52,857 nt of DNA. Source: Lachnospiraceae bacterium (GTDB taxonomy: Bacteria > Bacillota > Clostridia > Lachnospirales > Lachnospiraceae). The notes beneath the pieces were generated by a model. The model had not been told where the DNA came from, ran no database searches, and saw only the letters and a list, made by a program, of their open reading frames with translations. Shown in pieces: positions 9,092-17,979 of this stretch. A program made the translations under genes and the position numbers. The stretch spans positions 1-52,857 of the forward strand of contig CAJTCL010000019.1 of the NCBI GenBank assembly GCA_910575005.1, in the 5' to 3' direction. The stretch's first letter is position 1. Each line of letters begins with the position of its first letter.

Positions 9092-10303
9092 TTACACCAT
9101 TTTAACAACAAGCGTTATACAGAAGCATTCCTCACGGATATCAGCATATACCTCTCCGTTCATAAGCCCCATCAGCCTTTTGCATATGAAAAGTCCAAGC
9201 CCGTTGCCCTGCACCCTATCCGCATTATTTCCACGATGAAAGCTCTCGAATATCTGCGGCAGTTCTTTCACTTCAAGCGTACAGCCTGTATTTAATACCG
9301 TGATAAGCTCACAGCCGTCCATTTTATCAAAGCTAATCTCAATTCGTCTGCCGTCACCGTATTTGATCGCATTTTCAATCAGATTTTGCATGCACTCTGC
9401 AAGGCGGTCGGGATCGCAGGAAAGAATACAGTCATCAAATTTTTGAATCGCAAATTCCGTTCCCGACATGGCAAGCTGGGGAACATATCTTTCCTCTATC
9501 CTTGTGATAATAACGCTTAAGAAAGCCTCTCCCTGTGTGACTTCAAAGCTCATAAAGTCTTCACTTGCCGCCTTTGTGATCTCGCTGACAAAACGTTCTA
9601 TCTCATCTGCACGGGTATTGATGCTCTCAGCGGCAGCACGCCGTTTTTCCTCGTCCTTGTATAATCCCCTGGCAAGTGCCCTTGCATTGAGCTTGATCGC
9701 CGACAAAGGTGTTTTAATGTCGTGGGAAAGGGAGAGCAGCAAGAGTTTTTTGTCCCTCTGCATCGTGATTTCTTTTTTGCGGCTGTCTTCGATACTTTCA
9801 CGCAGGAGATTCACACCCCATGTGAATTTACCAAAAAAACGACTTTTTTCCTCTGGTATCGAAACAGCAAGATTTCCCCTTGCAAGCTCCTGCGGAACAT
9901 TGTTTAACCTGCCGAATGGCACGATGATATGCCCTCGGATATAATACAAAAGACCAATCATCAGCAGAAACAGTGCACCAAATACACAGTTTATTACTGC
10001 AATGCTGTACTGTCCGTTTCCGACAGTATACTCAACACGGTAAAGCGTTCCACCTGCTTCTATGATAAGATAATGCTCATCAGAACGGTAGAGTTCATCA
10101 CCCGTGAACACGCCCTTAATATGGGGATATTTTTCAAGCTCATAATTGCCTGTTTCCGCTATCTCATCCGCAAGCCGCTTGGCTTCCACGCGATAAATGC
10201 CTTCATTTCTGTCTTTCACTCCCACAAGAAATAGATTAAATACCGCCGTCAGCAAAAAAAATACTGTTATCACTACAATACACAGTCTTCGGAAAGCCTT
10301 CAT
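9092..10303 (-). CDS. Sensor histidine kinase (BceS/VanS-like, two membrane segments)
   Basis: The 403-residue kinase has a membrane segment near 7-28, an external loop of about 70 residues and a second segment near 100-122. A HAMP-like linker follows, then the H-box SLSHDIKTPLSAIKL with the phospho-accepting H194, the N-box NLIENAIKYGDG and the G-box GNGLGLFICK. It phosphorylates the response regulator encoded just upstream, whose stop it overlaps (ATGA). With the ABC exporter that precedes them it forms a standard sensing and detoxification module, most often for peptide antibiotics. The ligand cannot be inferred. Confidence 0.9.
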   Translation of the reverse strand: MKAFRRLCIVVITVFFLLTAVFNLFLVGVKDRNEGIYRVEAKRLADEIAETGNYELEKYPHIKGVFTGDELYRSDEHYLIIEAGGTLYRVEYTVGNGQYSIAVINCVFGALFLLMIGLLYYIRGHIIVPFGRLNNVPQELARGNLAVSIPEEKSRFFGKFTWGVNLLRESIEDSRKKEITMQRDKKLLLLSLSHDIKTPLSAIKLNARALARGLYKDEEKRRAAAESINTRADEIERFVSEITKAASEDFMSFEVTQGEAFLSVIITRIEERYVPQLAMSGTEFAIQKFDDCILSCDPDRLAECMQNLIENAIKYGDGRRIEISFDKMDGCELITVLNTGCTLEVKELPQIFESFHRGNNADRVQGNGLGLFICKRLMGLMNGEVYADIREECFCITLVVKMV

Positions 10304-10962
10304 ACAAACTTATACCCCACACCCCAGACAGTAAGCAAACGCTTTGCATTCTTAGGATCATCACCAAGTTTCTGGCGAAGGCGGTTGATATGCACATGGA
10401 GCGTTTGCAGCTCCGAATTACTGTCACTGCCCCATACAGTGCCAAAAAGGTACTCTTTTTTCAGAGTTTTGCCCTGATTCTTGATCAGAAGCGCTAACAG
10501 TTCAAATTCCTTTGCGGGCAGTTCCACGGGCTTTCCGTCGATGACCGCTGTTTTATCTGCAAGATTGAGTGTCACACCGTCCGCCGACAATGTATCACGC
10601 TGATACCGCCTTTTGAATATTCCCTTGATCTTAGCGATAAGAATATCAATGTCATAAGGTTTTTCAATATAATCGTCAGCACCAATTCCAAAGCCGTTCA
10701 GCTTATCCTCCTTGCCCGTCCTTGAACTTACAATCAGTATAGGAGTATCCGCATTTTCCCGTAGCTTGGAGCAGACCGCAAAGCCATTCACATCGGGGAG
10801 ATTGATGTCAAGTATCACAAGCCTTGCACCATATCGTTCAAAGAGCTGCACGGCACGCTCTCCACTGTCCACACTTGACGTAATATAGCCCTCGTCACGC
10901 AGGAAGTCAGTCAGCAAGTCGGCTAGTTCTTTATCGTCTTCTACTATCAGAATATCCGTCAT
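10300..10962 (-). CDS. OmpR/PhoB-family response regulator
   Basis: The 220-residue protein has a receiver domain (1-115; acidic pocket EDD at 8-10, phospho-acceptor D52 in LVILDINLPDVNG, K in EKPYD) and a winged-helix DNA-binding domain (about 125-220) ending GVGYKFV. AGGAGGTGATCTT precedes the ATG. It overlaps the kinase gene by 4 bp and probably activates the ABC transporter genes upstream, as BceR does. Its binding site was not identified. Confidence 0.92.
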   Translation of the reverse strand: MTDILIVEDDKELADLLTDFLRDEGYITSSVDSGERAVQLFERYGARLVILDINLPDVNGFAVCSKLRENADTPILIVSSRTGKEDKLNGFGIGADDYIEKPYDIDILIAKIKGIFKRRYQRDTLSADGVTLNLADKTAVIDGKPVELPAKEFELLALLIKNQGKTLKKEYLFGTVWGSDSNSELQTLHVHINRLRQKLGDDPKNAKRLLTVWGVGYKFV

Positions 10963-11013
10963 AAGATCACCTCCTACAAGTCTTGTACCATATCAGCATA
11001 GATTTAGCAAGTA

Positions 11014-11787
11014 TTACCAGCCCTGTTCCATAAGCCAGTTATTCAGTTCCCTTTCACGGTCACGAAGCTCCTTGTCATCGCCGCCAAAATGTCCCATTTC
11101 TTTTTCACCGACAATTCTGCCGTCCATAATGTAAAGTACTCTGCTGCACTTGGCGGCAACCTTTGAATCATGGGTCACGCACATGATTGTCGTACCGTCA
11201 CGGTTGAGGGAGCGCAGCTCGTTCATGACCTCATCAGAGCTTGCACGGTTTAATGCGCCTGTCGGCTCATCGGCAAAGATCATCTTGGGATTGTTTATCA
11301 TACTGCGGCAGATACAAGCCCTCTGAAGCTGTCCGCCCGACACCTCGTTGATATCGTTGCCGCACACATTGTCAATGCCGAGCCTGCGCATAAGCGCTCT
11401 GCCCCGCTCCTCGGTCTGCCTGCGGCTCTCTGCATTCTTTTTCGACTTTACCGCAGGAAAAATGATATTATCAAGTACCGAAAGATTTTTCATCATGTAC
11501 ATCTGCTGAAAAATAAAACCCATTTCGTCAAGCCTGAGCCTTGCAAGCTCCTTATCACCAAGCTTTGCCGTTTCCCTGCCGTTAAAGAACACCTCGCCTG
11601 CGGTCACTTTGTCCATTCCCGAAACGCAGTAGAGCAGCGTGCTTTTGCCTGAGCCGGAGGGTCCCATGACTGCTACCATTTCGCCTTCGCCAATCGTCAA
11701 ATCGACGTTTTTCAACACATTGTTCTGATGTTTGTTCACGATATATGTCTTGCAAAGTCCCTTTGTCTGTAAAACTGTATGATTCAT
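11014..11787 (-). CDS. ABC transporter ATP-binding protein (MacB/BceA type)
   Basis: The 257-residue ATPase has Walker A GPSGSGKST (41-49), Q-loop IFQQMYMM, signature VSGGQLQRA, Walker B MIFADEP and switch VTHD. The pattern is that of the lipoprotein/peptide exporter group (LolD, MacB, BceA). It lies 21 bp after the permease gene with an AGGAGG ribosome site and 51 bp before the response regulator. It powers the FtsX-type permease next to it, likely for antimicrobial-peptide resistance. Confidence 0.93.
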   Translation of the reverse strand: MNHTVLQTKGLCKTYIVNKHQNNVLKNVDLTIGEGEMVAVMGPSGSGKSTLLYCVSGMDKVTAGEVFFNGRETAKLGDKELARLRLDEMGFIFQQMYMMKNLSVLDNIIFPAVKSKKNAESRRQTEERGRALMRRLGIDNVCGNDINEVSGGQLQRACICRSMINNPKMIFADEPTGALNRASSDEVMNELRSLNRDGTTIMCVTHDSKVAAKCSRVLYIMDGRIVGEKEMGHFGGDDKELRDRERELNNWLMEQGW

Positions 11788-11808
11788 TATGTTGTCCTCC
11801 TACTTATT

Positions 11809-14169
11809 CTATTCTATGCTTGCCGTATCGGAAGCCTTGATTGTTTTTGTGTAAAGCGCTGTCAGGAATGAGCCGATGACGGTCACGCCGATGAGAATTG
11901 CCGGGCAGATCACAAATATTTCCAGTGAGTCAAAATCGCATTTCAAGCCTGATACATCGCCGACCATGTTGCCTACCCAATTCATCATTACGTTGCTGAT
12001 CGGCATGAGCGCCGCCGAGGAAACAATGCAGGCAATGACCGATACGATCACAAATCGCAGTGTATGCTGTGCAACAATGCTGCTGTTAGGAATCCCCACC
12101 GCTTTCATCAGTGCAATCTCGCTCTTTTCCTTTGAGATGAACGAACGCTCCATGAGTATGACGATCAATGCCGTTACAATCACAGTAATGATCATCATCA
12201 TCTGTTTGATTGCATTCAGCGTATCGGACATTTCTGTAAAATTATTGATGAAGTCCGAGGTCGAATACACCTTGTCGGTTTCGAGCAGGCTTCCCAGCTT
12301 TTCAATGTTTTGGTTTATCTGCTCCTTGTCAGGACTGCCGTCAAAGTGTATCTGCACACCCATTATATTGCTTGTCGGCAGATGTCCAAGATCAAAATCT
12401 TTATATAGAAAAGCGGCGTTAGCGGCGTTGACGAACGTGGAATATGTTCCTGTGATAATAAACTCGTATTCTTTCTCATTGATTACTGCCGTTACTCTGT
12501 CACCGATCTCTGTACCTAACGCATCAAGGGTACTTTCCGTTACGGCAATCTCGTCCGTCTTCTGTGGGGCGCTGCCCCTGTCTGCATAGAGCGTGTCATT
12601 TGTTTCGCCTTTCATGACGCGAAAAGTAATCTTTGCTGTTTTGTCTTTGTGTGATGTTTCAAACTGTGTGCTCATCGTCATGGTGCATTTGCCGGGCATT
12701 CCGTTATCGGCAAGGAATTTTTCGGTATCTGCGATGATCTGCTTATACGTACTCTGATCTACAAAGACCTCTCCAAATATTCCGGTATCCATGATATGCG
12801 CTTCACTTGAGGGTACATCGAAGAAGCGCAGCAGCTTTTCACTTTTGAATGTCAATGCAAAATTCGACATAATCGTCATCAGCAGTATACAGAGCGTAAA
12901 CACAACTGTTATGATAGAAAACTGTTTTGGTGAGCTGAGCACATCATTGACCGAGAGAAATGCAGCCTGTGGCAGCTTAGAGCGGCCTAAGTGCAAACGG
13001 CTCTTCTTTCGGAAGCGCTCGCCCGTCTGCCCATTTCTTACCGCGTCGATCGGCGAGAGTTTATTTACTCTGCGTGTGCAGTTGTAGCAGAACAGCAGGA
13101 TCATGATAACTACCACCCCAGAGCTTAAAAGCCCCATAAGAGTACCGCTCTCGCTGCCGAGAACGATATTTTCCGATACCGTTTTCATCATCATATCCCC
13201 GAAAGGGACAGAACAGAAATATCCTGTCAGTGTACCGACCACAGCAATGGCAAGATACTTGACGATATATAGGCTTCTTATACTGCCGTTGTCGATACCC
13301 ACCGCCTTCATTACACCAATCTCACGAAATTCCTCACTGATCGTAAAGCCTATCGTGAAACGCAGCACCACAAAGGCTGTGAACATCAGCACGATGCTGA
13401 TCATCATTAAAACATACGCAGAAAGCATATCATAGAGATAAATACCCTTGCTTTCTTCCCGTGTGTAGACATATACACCGCCATAGTTCTTTGCAAGCTC
13501 CCTTATTTCATCTACATCCGATGTATTTACACAAAACTTCCCGCCATTCATGATATGAGTGGCTTTGTCCTTGTCAAGATAGTCATAGTCAGCAGAGTTC
13601 ATGATAAGATACGGGGAATACGAGTTTCCCGAATTGAACAGCGCACCTTTGAACCGCCCCATAAACTTAAGCGTGAGATGACTGTTACCGACAGTAAGCT
13701 CCACCTCGTCGCCCTCTTTTATAGTAAGGCCCTGTAAAAAAGGATCGTTGGCATAAAAGCAGCCCTTGTCCACGCTTTCGATGATATGATTGTTCTCATC
13801 GAAATAGTTGATCGCCATTTCACGATCGGAAAGCAAATAGGCAGCATTCGTGAAATTATCAAGTTCCTTTCCGTTATGCCTGAAATACTTTGAGCTGGAT
13901 ACACACAGCCAATGCTCGGTCCTTATCTCCTTGACACAAGCAAGCTCCCCAATCTTTTCCCCGAGATCGTTATCCTCGCTGGTCAGCATCTGCACGTTGA
14001 CATCGGGGACATCCGCCACATCGAAATAATGCTCAATACCGCCAGTCACAGCTATAATGTTGTTCACTGCCGCCGCTGCAAACATGGAACATAAAATGAC
14101 AAACAGCAGCAGAATAATGTTCATGGTCTTTTTGCGTTTCAGGTCTTTTTTCAATATCCTTAAGAACAT
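11809..14169 (-). CDS. FtsX-domain ABC transporter permease, 786 aa
   Basis: The protein starts with a basic segment and a membrane helix (about 16-40), has a large external region and then two FtsX blocks: near 245-370 (contains FREIGVMKAVGI) and near 660-780 (contains KSEIALMKAVGI). A further helix lies near 420-440. The paired FtsX design and length match MacB/YxdM-like permeases that work with the adjacent ATPase. The start follows AAGAGG. It is the first gene of the leftward ABC/two-component operon. Confidence 0.9.
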   Translation of the reverse strand: MFLRILKKDLKRKKTMNIILLLFVILCSMFAAAAVNNIIAVTGGIEHYFDVADVPDVNVQMLTSEDNDLGEKIGELACVKEIRTEHWLCVSSSKYFRHNGKELDNFTNAAYLLSDREMAINYFDENNHIIESVDKGCFYANDPFLQGLTIKEGDEVELTVGNSHLTLKFMGRFKGALFNSGNSYSPYLIMNSADYDYLDKDKATHIMNGGKFCVNTSDVDEIRELAKNYGGVYVYTREESKGIYLYDMLSAYVLMMISIVLMFTAFVVLRFTIGFTISEEFREIGVMKAVGIDNGSIRSLYIVKYLAIAVVGTLTGYFCSVPFGDMMMKTVSENIVLGSESGTLMGLLSSGVVVIMILLFCYNCTRRVNKLSPIDAVRNGQTGERFRKKSRLHLGRSKLPQAAFLSVNDVLSSPKQFSIITVVFTLCILLMTIMSNFALTFKSEKLLRFFDVPSSEAHIMDTGIFGEVFVDQSTYKQIIADTEKFLADNGMPGKCTMTMSTQFETSHKDKTAKITFRVMKGETNDTLYADRGSAPQKTDEIAVTESTLDALGTEIGDRVTAVINEKEYEFIITGTYSTFVNAANAAFLYKDFDLGHLPTSNIMGVQIHFDGSPDKEQINQNIEKLGSLLETDKVYSTSDFINNFTEMSDTLNAIKQMMMIITVIVTALIVILMERSFISKEKSEIALMKAVGIPNSSIVAQHTLRFVIVSVIACIVSSAALMPISNVMMNWVGNMVGDVSGLKCDFDSLEIFVICPAILIGVTVIGSFLTALYTKTIKASDTASIE

Positions 14170-14656
14170 AGTGTATACCTCTTTTCTTACGTTTTATTTT
14201 CTTCATGTTTTGATCATAGCATAGAAATTCTTAATAAGTCTTTAACTTTTAACGGAACATGAAAAAAGTATAAAGACCAATTTTGTATTTTGCCAAAATA
14301 ACGGCGATATTTCTCCCTCTAATACCTACGAAACCAAAAAAGGTAAAAATGACGGCGATTCGCAGAAATTTCCCCCTATTTCTTACAAAACCTCACAAGC
14401 CATAATGGTGGAAATTTTTAAAAGTTTCTTTTTGCCCGCCCTCCACGGACAGCTTGCGAATTTGCCAAACGGGAGAAGAAATTTCTTTCTATTCCCCTTT
14501 GCATAGCATAATACTGGCAAATTTTGAAAATACCAAAAATGAACGCAAAAAAATAGGAAACCTTTTGTTGATTTCCTGCCTTGGTGTTCCATTCTGTATG
14601 TATGGCTACTATTAAATTTTTAGCTGGCTAGAATTCTACAAACAAGAAGTTACACA
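14170..14656. repeat. Intergenic region with degenerate direct repeat
   Basis: About 490 bp without a convincing gene. Two related segments, 14295-14335 and 14346-14392, share ACGGCGAT, a TTTC-CCC core and a TACxAAACC end. The segment immediately left of them must hold the promoter of the ABC operon, but I could not choose a clear one. Confidence 0.4.
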
Positions 14657-14821
14657 TCATTTGTGCTTTCGATAAAAAGAAGCCGAAATCAATGCAAAAA
14701 CCATAGGTACACAAGCATATCCTGCATTAACTTTTCCATCATTAATAAGGACATATCCAGCTCCAATAAATGTTAAAATAATGAATACTATGCTTAGTGT
14801 CAAAGCCAATTTTTTTATCAT
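14657..14821 (-). CDS. Small membrane protein, 54 aa
   Basis: This gene begins with ATG at 14821 after a strong GGAGG site six bases away. The product starts MIKKLALTLSIVFIILTFIG, with one clear membrane helix, a short polar loop (LINDGKVNAGY) and a second hydrophobic stretch (CVPMVFALISASF) before a basic end. It resembles in size and layout the 65-residue protein at 21836. Function is unknown; it stands alone upstream of the ABC operon. Confidence 0.6.
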   Translation of the reverse strand: MIKKLALTLSIVFIILTFIGAGYVLINDGKVNAGYACVPMVFALISASFYRKHK

Positions 14822-14902
14822 AATATCCTCCGTCAATTACGATTTGTCATTGCTTTATTATATATCCGTTTTTCAAAAAATGAAAGCGATTTCTTATACT
14901 TT

Positions 14903-15043
14903 CTATTTATCCAAGCGGAACTTAAACAGGGCAGCGACAAGCCGCTGTTTTATGCTGTCCTCAATATGCCTGTCGATTTGCCTGTTTTCAATAGCGGCGA
15001 TTTGGATTCGTTTGCTGTAATTAGATAACTGATCCCTCCGCAT
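14903..15043 (-). pseudogene. Short mobile-element ORF remnant, 46 aa
   Basis: The frame reads MRRDQLSNYSKRIQIAAIEN and then RQIDRHIEDSIKQRLVAALF before a stop. It looks like the C-terminal part of a helical mobile-element protein, but no clear ribosome site precedes the ATG and I cannot name the family. Confidence 0.3.
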
Positions 15044-15099
15044 TATTTGCTAACTCATCGGTACTTGTTTTGAAGAATAGACAGACTTCTACCCTTATC

Positions 15100-15743
15100 T
15101 TATTTTACTAAAGCAAGCTGCAAATGGGTATTGTAGCACATCCTCTCTGGAAAACAAAACTGGCGTATAACGGCTTCATACATATCTGAGAAAAAATCTG
15201 CATCATCCTTGCGTTTTTCCTGTAATGCAATTTCCAGCATATTTGTTAAAGCAGTTTGTATCTTGGTTATACCTTTAAGTACCCGATGTTCCCAGATTTT
15301 CTCTGCATCTTGGTATCGTTCCTACCGTTGATAAAGGATAGCTAATTGTTCCTCTCTGTCTATTGTGGAAAATGGCAATGAATTTATTCGCTCCTCTGCC
15401 TTTGAAAAATCTCTTCGATTTCGTACATAGGAAATCAACATACTGGTTGCAGTTTCCCTTATTTCTAGAATTTCACTTGTGGCTAAACGCTTATAAAATG
15501 TTTCATACATTTCTCGGTATTGCTGAATTTCAGATACATTGTAAAGAGTAAGTGCCCCCTCTAAATAAAGAATGACAGAATATATTAATTTTCACAAGTG
15601 GGATATTCATGTATTCTGTTGATTACTTTTTGGAAATCGGTATCATAGTCCTGCTCTTGGACTGTCTTATCGGCTTCATTAACAAAACCCAAATACTCAC
15701 ACTCAAACCTCTCATATATCCAGCCTCCTTCCTTTGCGGGCAT
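15100..15743 (-). pseudogene. Broken helix-turn-helix/TPR-type regulator
   Basis: Three pieces on the minus strand read as one protein. The piece 15743-15585 ends with VINRIHEYPTCEN and a stop. A second frame continues LIYSVILYLEGALTLYNVSE and MYETFYKRLATSEILEIRE to a TAG at about 15322. The same frame then resumes ERYQDAEKIWEHRVLKGITK to 15100. The order matches the helical repeat half of large XRE-type regulators of clostridia that carry EYPNCE-like and TPR-like motifs. The DNA-binding N-terminus is missing, and there is one frameshift and one in-frame stop, so it is not functional. Confidence 0.6.
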
Positions 15744-15899
15744 AGTTTATCCCCAAAAATTATGTTTCACGGCATTTGCCTGTCTGGTTCCAAAACCTCT
15801 GAATCGGTCAGGTTCTATGGCTTTGCCACAAAAAAATAATATATTTCTTTTTACAGAAGCAACCGGTTAAGACATGAAATAAACTGCCAAAACACGAAA

Positions 15900-16091
15900 A
15901 TGAGAATACTTGAAATGTTAGAAGAATATCCAGACATTCTAACCCCGCAGAAAACTATGGAGATTTGGGAATTGGAAATAATTTATTTTATAAACTGTTA
16001 AAAAATGGAATTATCCTGGTAAAATATGTTGGCGGGAAAGTTTGGAGGATTACATAAGAAGGAATTGATTCAATATATTTCTGCAAATTAA
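15900..16091 (+). pseudogene. Excisionase-like helix-turn-helix protein, frameshifted
   Basis: Starting at ATG 15900 the frame reads MRILEMLEEYPDILTPQKTM; other frames then read LGIGNNLFYKLLKNGII, KYVGGKVWRIT and finally KKELIQYISAN to a stop. Joined, these give a typical small excisionase/MerR-like DNA-binding domain of about 60 residues. At least two frame changes are needed, so this is a decayed element gene. Confidence 0.65.
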
Positions 16092-16095
16092 AAAA

Positions 16096-16130
16096 GAAGT
16101 CTTGTAAAATGTGCAAATTTACAAGACTTC
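16096..16130 (-). terminator. Terminator of the seven-gene operon
   Basis: GAAGTCTTGTAAA (16096-16108) pairs perfectly with 16118-16130 around a nine-base loop. Read leftward it is followed by TTTTTT. It lies 70 bp after the last small gene of the operon. Confidence 0.85.
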
Positions 16131-16200
16131 CTATCACCGTTTTTCTTAATGGAATTTCATCGGCCATAAATATATTTCATGATAGTTGCAATGAATATCT

Positions 16201-16365
16201 CTATTTTTTTCTAGTCGTAAGTCTTCCTGTTCTATGATCATATGCATACACTATCCTCTCCCCACACTCGCTACACACCGTTTCGTGTCCAGTAATAAAT
16301 ATATCATCGCGTATATTTGCAATATTATTCCCACAAACAGGGCATTTAACTTGTTTGTATCCCAT
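16201..16365 (-). CDS. Small zinc-ribbon protein, 54 aa
   Basis: The protein reads MGYKQVKCPVCGNNIANIRD with a second knuckle VCSECGERIVYAY; CPVC and CSEC form a single four-cysteine zinc ribbon about 25 residues apart. AGGAGGAATGAG precedes the ATG at 16365, which beats an in-frame ATG 51 bases upstream. It is the last gene before the operon terminator. Zinc ribbons of this kind bind nucleic acid or protein partners; the role is unknown. Confidence 0.7.
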   Translation of the reverse strand: MGYKQVKCPVCGNNIANIRDDIFITGHETVCSECGERIVYAYDHRTGRLTTRKK

Positions 16366-16539
16366 CTCATTCCTCCTGTTCTTTATTGCTCCAAAGCCAT
16401 CCACAATTCTAATCATTTACCTATATCATAATATAGGTATTTTATATATATTCTCTCTACCGCCCCCCTTATTTCTTATAATTTCTCTTTTAAAGTTTTT
16501 ATAAAGAAAAATTCAAATATCAATCATTCTCGTCTACCT

Positions 16540-16791
16540 TCATTCCTCTATAAACATCCTCCGAATAATATTTACAACTGTAAACAGAACTGCTAAACTA
16601 GCACATATTTTCGCCAAACTTATAAAAACAGCATACCCTGTAATCAGCTTCAAAAGCAAAGCGGCAATCACTATTACAAATAATGAAATTATTATTTTTG
16701 ACCAAACCCCACTCCCCACGATTGCCCTCTTTATAAGCCAACCGCCTATGATTACACCTAACAATATATATATAAATGTCATATGTTCCAC
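16540..16791 (-). CDS. Small membrane protein, about 80 aa
   Basis: Two or three hydrophobic helices are visible (TFIYILLGVIIGGWLI, IIISLFVIVIAALLLKLI and a weaker AVFISLAKICASLAVLF) before a basic-acidic end RRMFIEE. Translation may begin at GTG 16791 or at ATG 16782; neither has a perfect ribosome site. It lies inside the operon of small genes between two cysteine-rich proteins. Function is unknown. Confidence 0.5.
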   Translation of the reverse strand: MEHMTFIYILLGVIIGGWLIKRAIVGSGVWSKIIISLFVIVIAALLLKLITGYAVFISLAKICASLAVLFTVVNIIRRMFIEE

Positions 16792-17050
16792 TCTCTGTCC
16801 TATTCTTTAACAACAGTTCCCCTGCATCTTTAACATAAATTCCAATTAAATCTCCAACTGTGTGAACCGCCATTTTTCTTGTGTGGACATTTTCCCGACG
16901 AAGGACGCCCACCTCCCTTTACCAATTTTGCCTTTGCTCATTAGTAAGAACACATATATTCTACTATATGCGTAACTTTCGTATTCATAGTGCAATCCTC
17001 CTCAGTCATTTACTCAAAACATTTTATGGTTTTAAGTCAATCTGCCATCC
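16792..17050 (-). other. Gap with tiny ORFs
   Basis: Between the membrane gene and the Cys-rich gene, an AGGAGG site precedes a 15-codon frame (MNTKVTHIVEYMCSY, ATG near 16996) whose stop overlaps an ATG of a second frame of about 31 codons. These may be leader peptides or a broken gene; I cannot decide. Confidence 0.25.
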
Positions 17051-17254
17051 TTACAATTTACTCACAAATTTGTTACACTGCGCAAATCCAGGTATCATCC
17101 CATTATTGAGGAGACACTTTTTCTTCGCCTGTGTATCAAATTTCCACATCCCCTGCGCTGAATTTACAGGCTCAATTGCTGAATTTGTTGGGTCGTACCA
17201 ATTTTTGCATAAAGCACAGCATTTGTAATCCTTATTACAAACTGACATACTCAT
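17051..17254 (-). CDS. Cysteine-rich small protein, 67 aa
   Basis: The protein reads CCALCKNWYDPTNSAIEP near its start and ends GFAQCNKFVSKL, with cysteines in a C-x5-CC-x2-C ... C ... C arrangement that suggests a metal-binding knuckle. I have an impression of a widespread small hypothetical family of mobile regions with the pattern C-x2-W-Y-D-P-x-N, but no function is known. A GGTGAG site precedes the ATG. Confidence 0.65.
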   Translation of the reverse strand: MSMSVCNKDYKCCALCKNWYDPTNSAIEPVNSAQGMWKFDTQAKKKCLLNNGMIPGFAQCNKFVSKL

Positions 17255-17379
17255 TATTTCTCACCTGCCGCTTCCGTTTAATTAATCGCGTGTTCTGCAT
17301 TTACCATGTCATACTAATACATGCCATTTCTCTTTATGAAATAATAAAAATATTTTCTCATGCCATATTTTTCATCAGT

Positions 17380-17736
17380 CTATTTACGCTGCTTTTTCGC
17401 CGGCCGTCCTTCTCCGCCCTTCGATTTGTTTAATACAGGATCATGTTCTTTGATCTTCTTTTTTCATACTTACGGCGTGTTTGGCTTGTTGAGCGCCCAT
17501 CAGCCACTTGATACTCAAATATATATGCCATATCTGCCTTCTCCTCAATCAAGTTTTATTTTCCCAGATTTTATGTGCTGTTTCATCCGGTGTTCCAAAT
17601 TACATGCTTCTCCAATGTAAAGGATATTTCCAGCCTCATCCCTGATTCGATATTCCCCCGGCTTTGCTGGCGGTTTCTCCCCTTTCCCTGTAGCCGGATT
17701 ATATTTTCTGGGGCGTCCTGGTTTATAAATTCCCAT
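17380..17736 (-). pseudogene. GIY-YIG-type protein with two compensating frameshifts
   Basis: From ATG 17736 (after AAGGAGG) the frame gives MGIYKPGRPRKYNPATGKG and the nuclease-like core PGEYRIRDEAGNILYIGEA then NLEHRMKQH, and stops at 17545. The neighbouring frame continues EEKADMAYIFEYQVADGRST, and after a run of A near 17453 the first frame resumes KEHDPVLNKSKGGEGRPAKK to a stop at 17380. The pieces join into a protein of about 118 residues. A one-base insertion near 17546 and a one-base deletion in the A-run would explain it. As read, only a truncated domain would be made; sequencing error is possible. Confidence 0.7.
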
Positions 17737-17772
17737 AACAACTGCCTCCTTCATTTTTTATAATTATCATAC

Positions 17773-17964
17773 CTACATCTTGCTTTTACAACGCTTACAC
17801 ACATAACCAAACGGTGTCCCTTGACGCCGATATGTGGCGCAGTTTTTACACACCCACCGTTCGCAAAATACACATTCTGCCAAATCACTTATATAAAATT
17901 TTCTTCTGCAATCGACACAGGCAGCATATCCGTTCTCGTCAAGATATTTTGTACTATATCCCAC
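17773..17964 (-). CDS. Zinc-finger protein with four CxxC pairs, 63 aa
   Basis: Four cysteine pairs, CVDC, CVFC, CKNC and CKRC, are evenly spaced through a 63-residue protein, consistent with two zinc sites of RING/treble-clef size. Translation starts at GTG 17964, six bases after a perfect AGGAGG. It lies between the DUF697-like gene and the GIY-YIG gene in the same operon. The partner it binds is unknown. Confidence 0.7.
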   Translation of the reverse strand: MGYSTKYLDENGYAACVDCRRKFYISDLAECVFCERWVCKNCATYRRQGTPFGYVCKRCKSKM

Positions 17965-17979
17965 ACTGTCATCCTCCTG

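Noticed and set aside
11876-12589. Long rightward frame inside the FtsX permease gene
   Set aside because: Antisense shadow of membrane-helix codons; no start signal.
14383-14592. Leftward 69-codon frame upstream of the ABC operon
   Set aside because: It overlaps the degenerate direct repeats and has no ribosome site.
16598-16912. Leftward 104-codon frame overlapping the 80-aa membrane gene
   Set aside because: It overlaps the better-supported membrane protein and turns low-complexity; a short piece (VGDLIGIYVKDAGELLLKN) might be real but cannot be supported.
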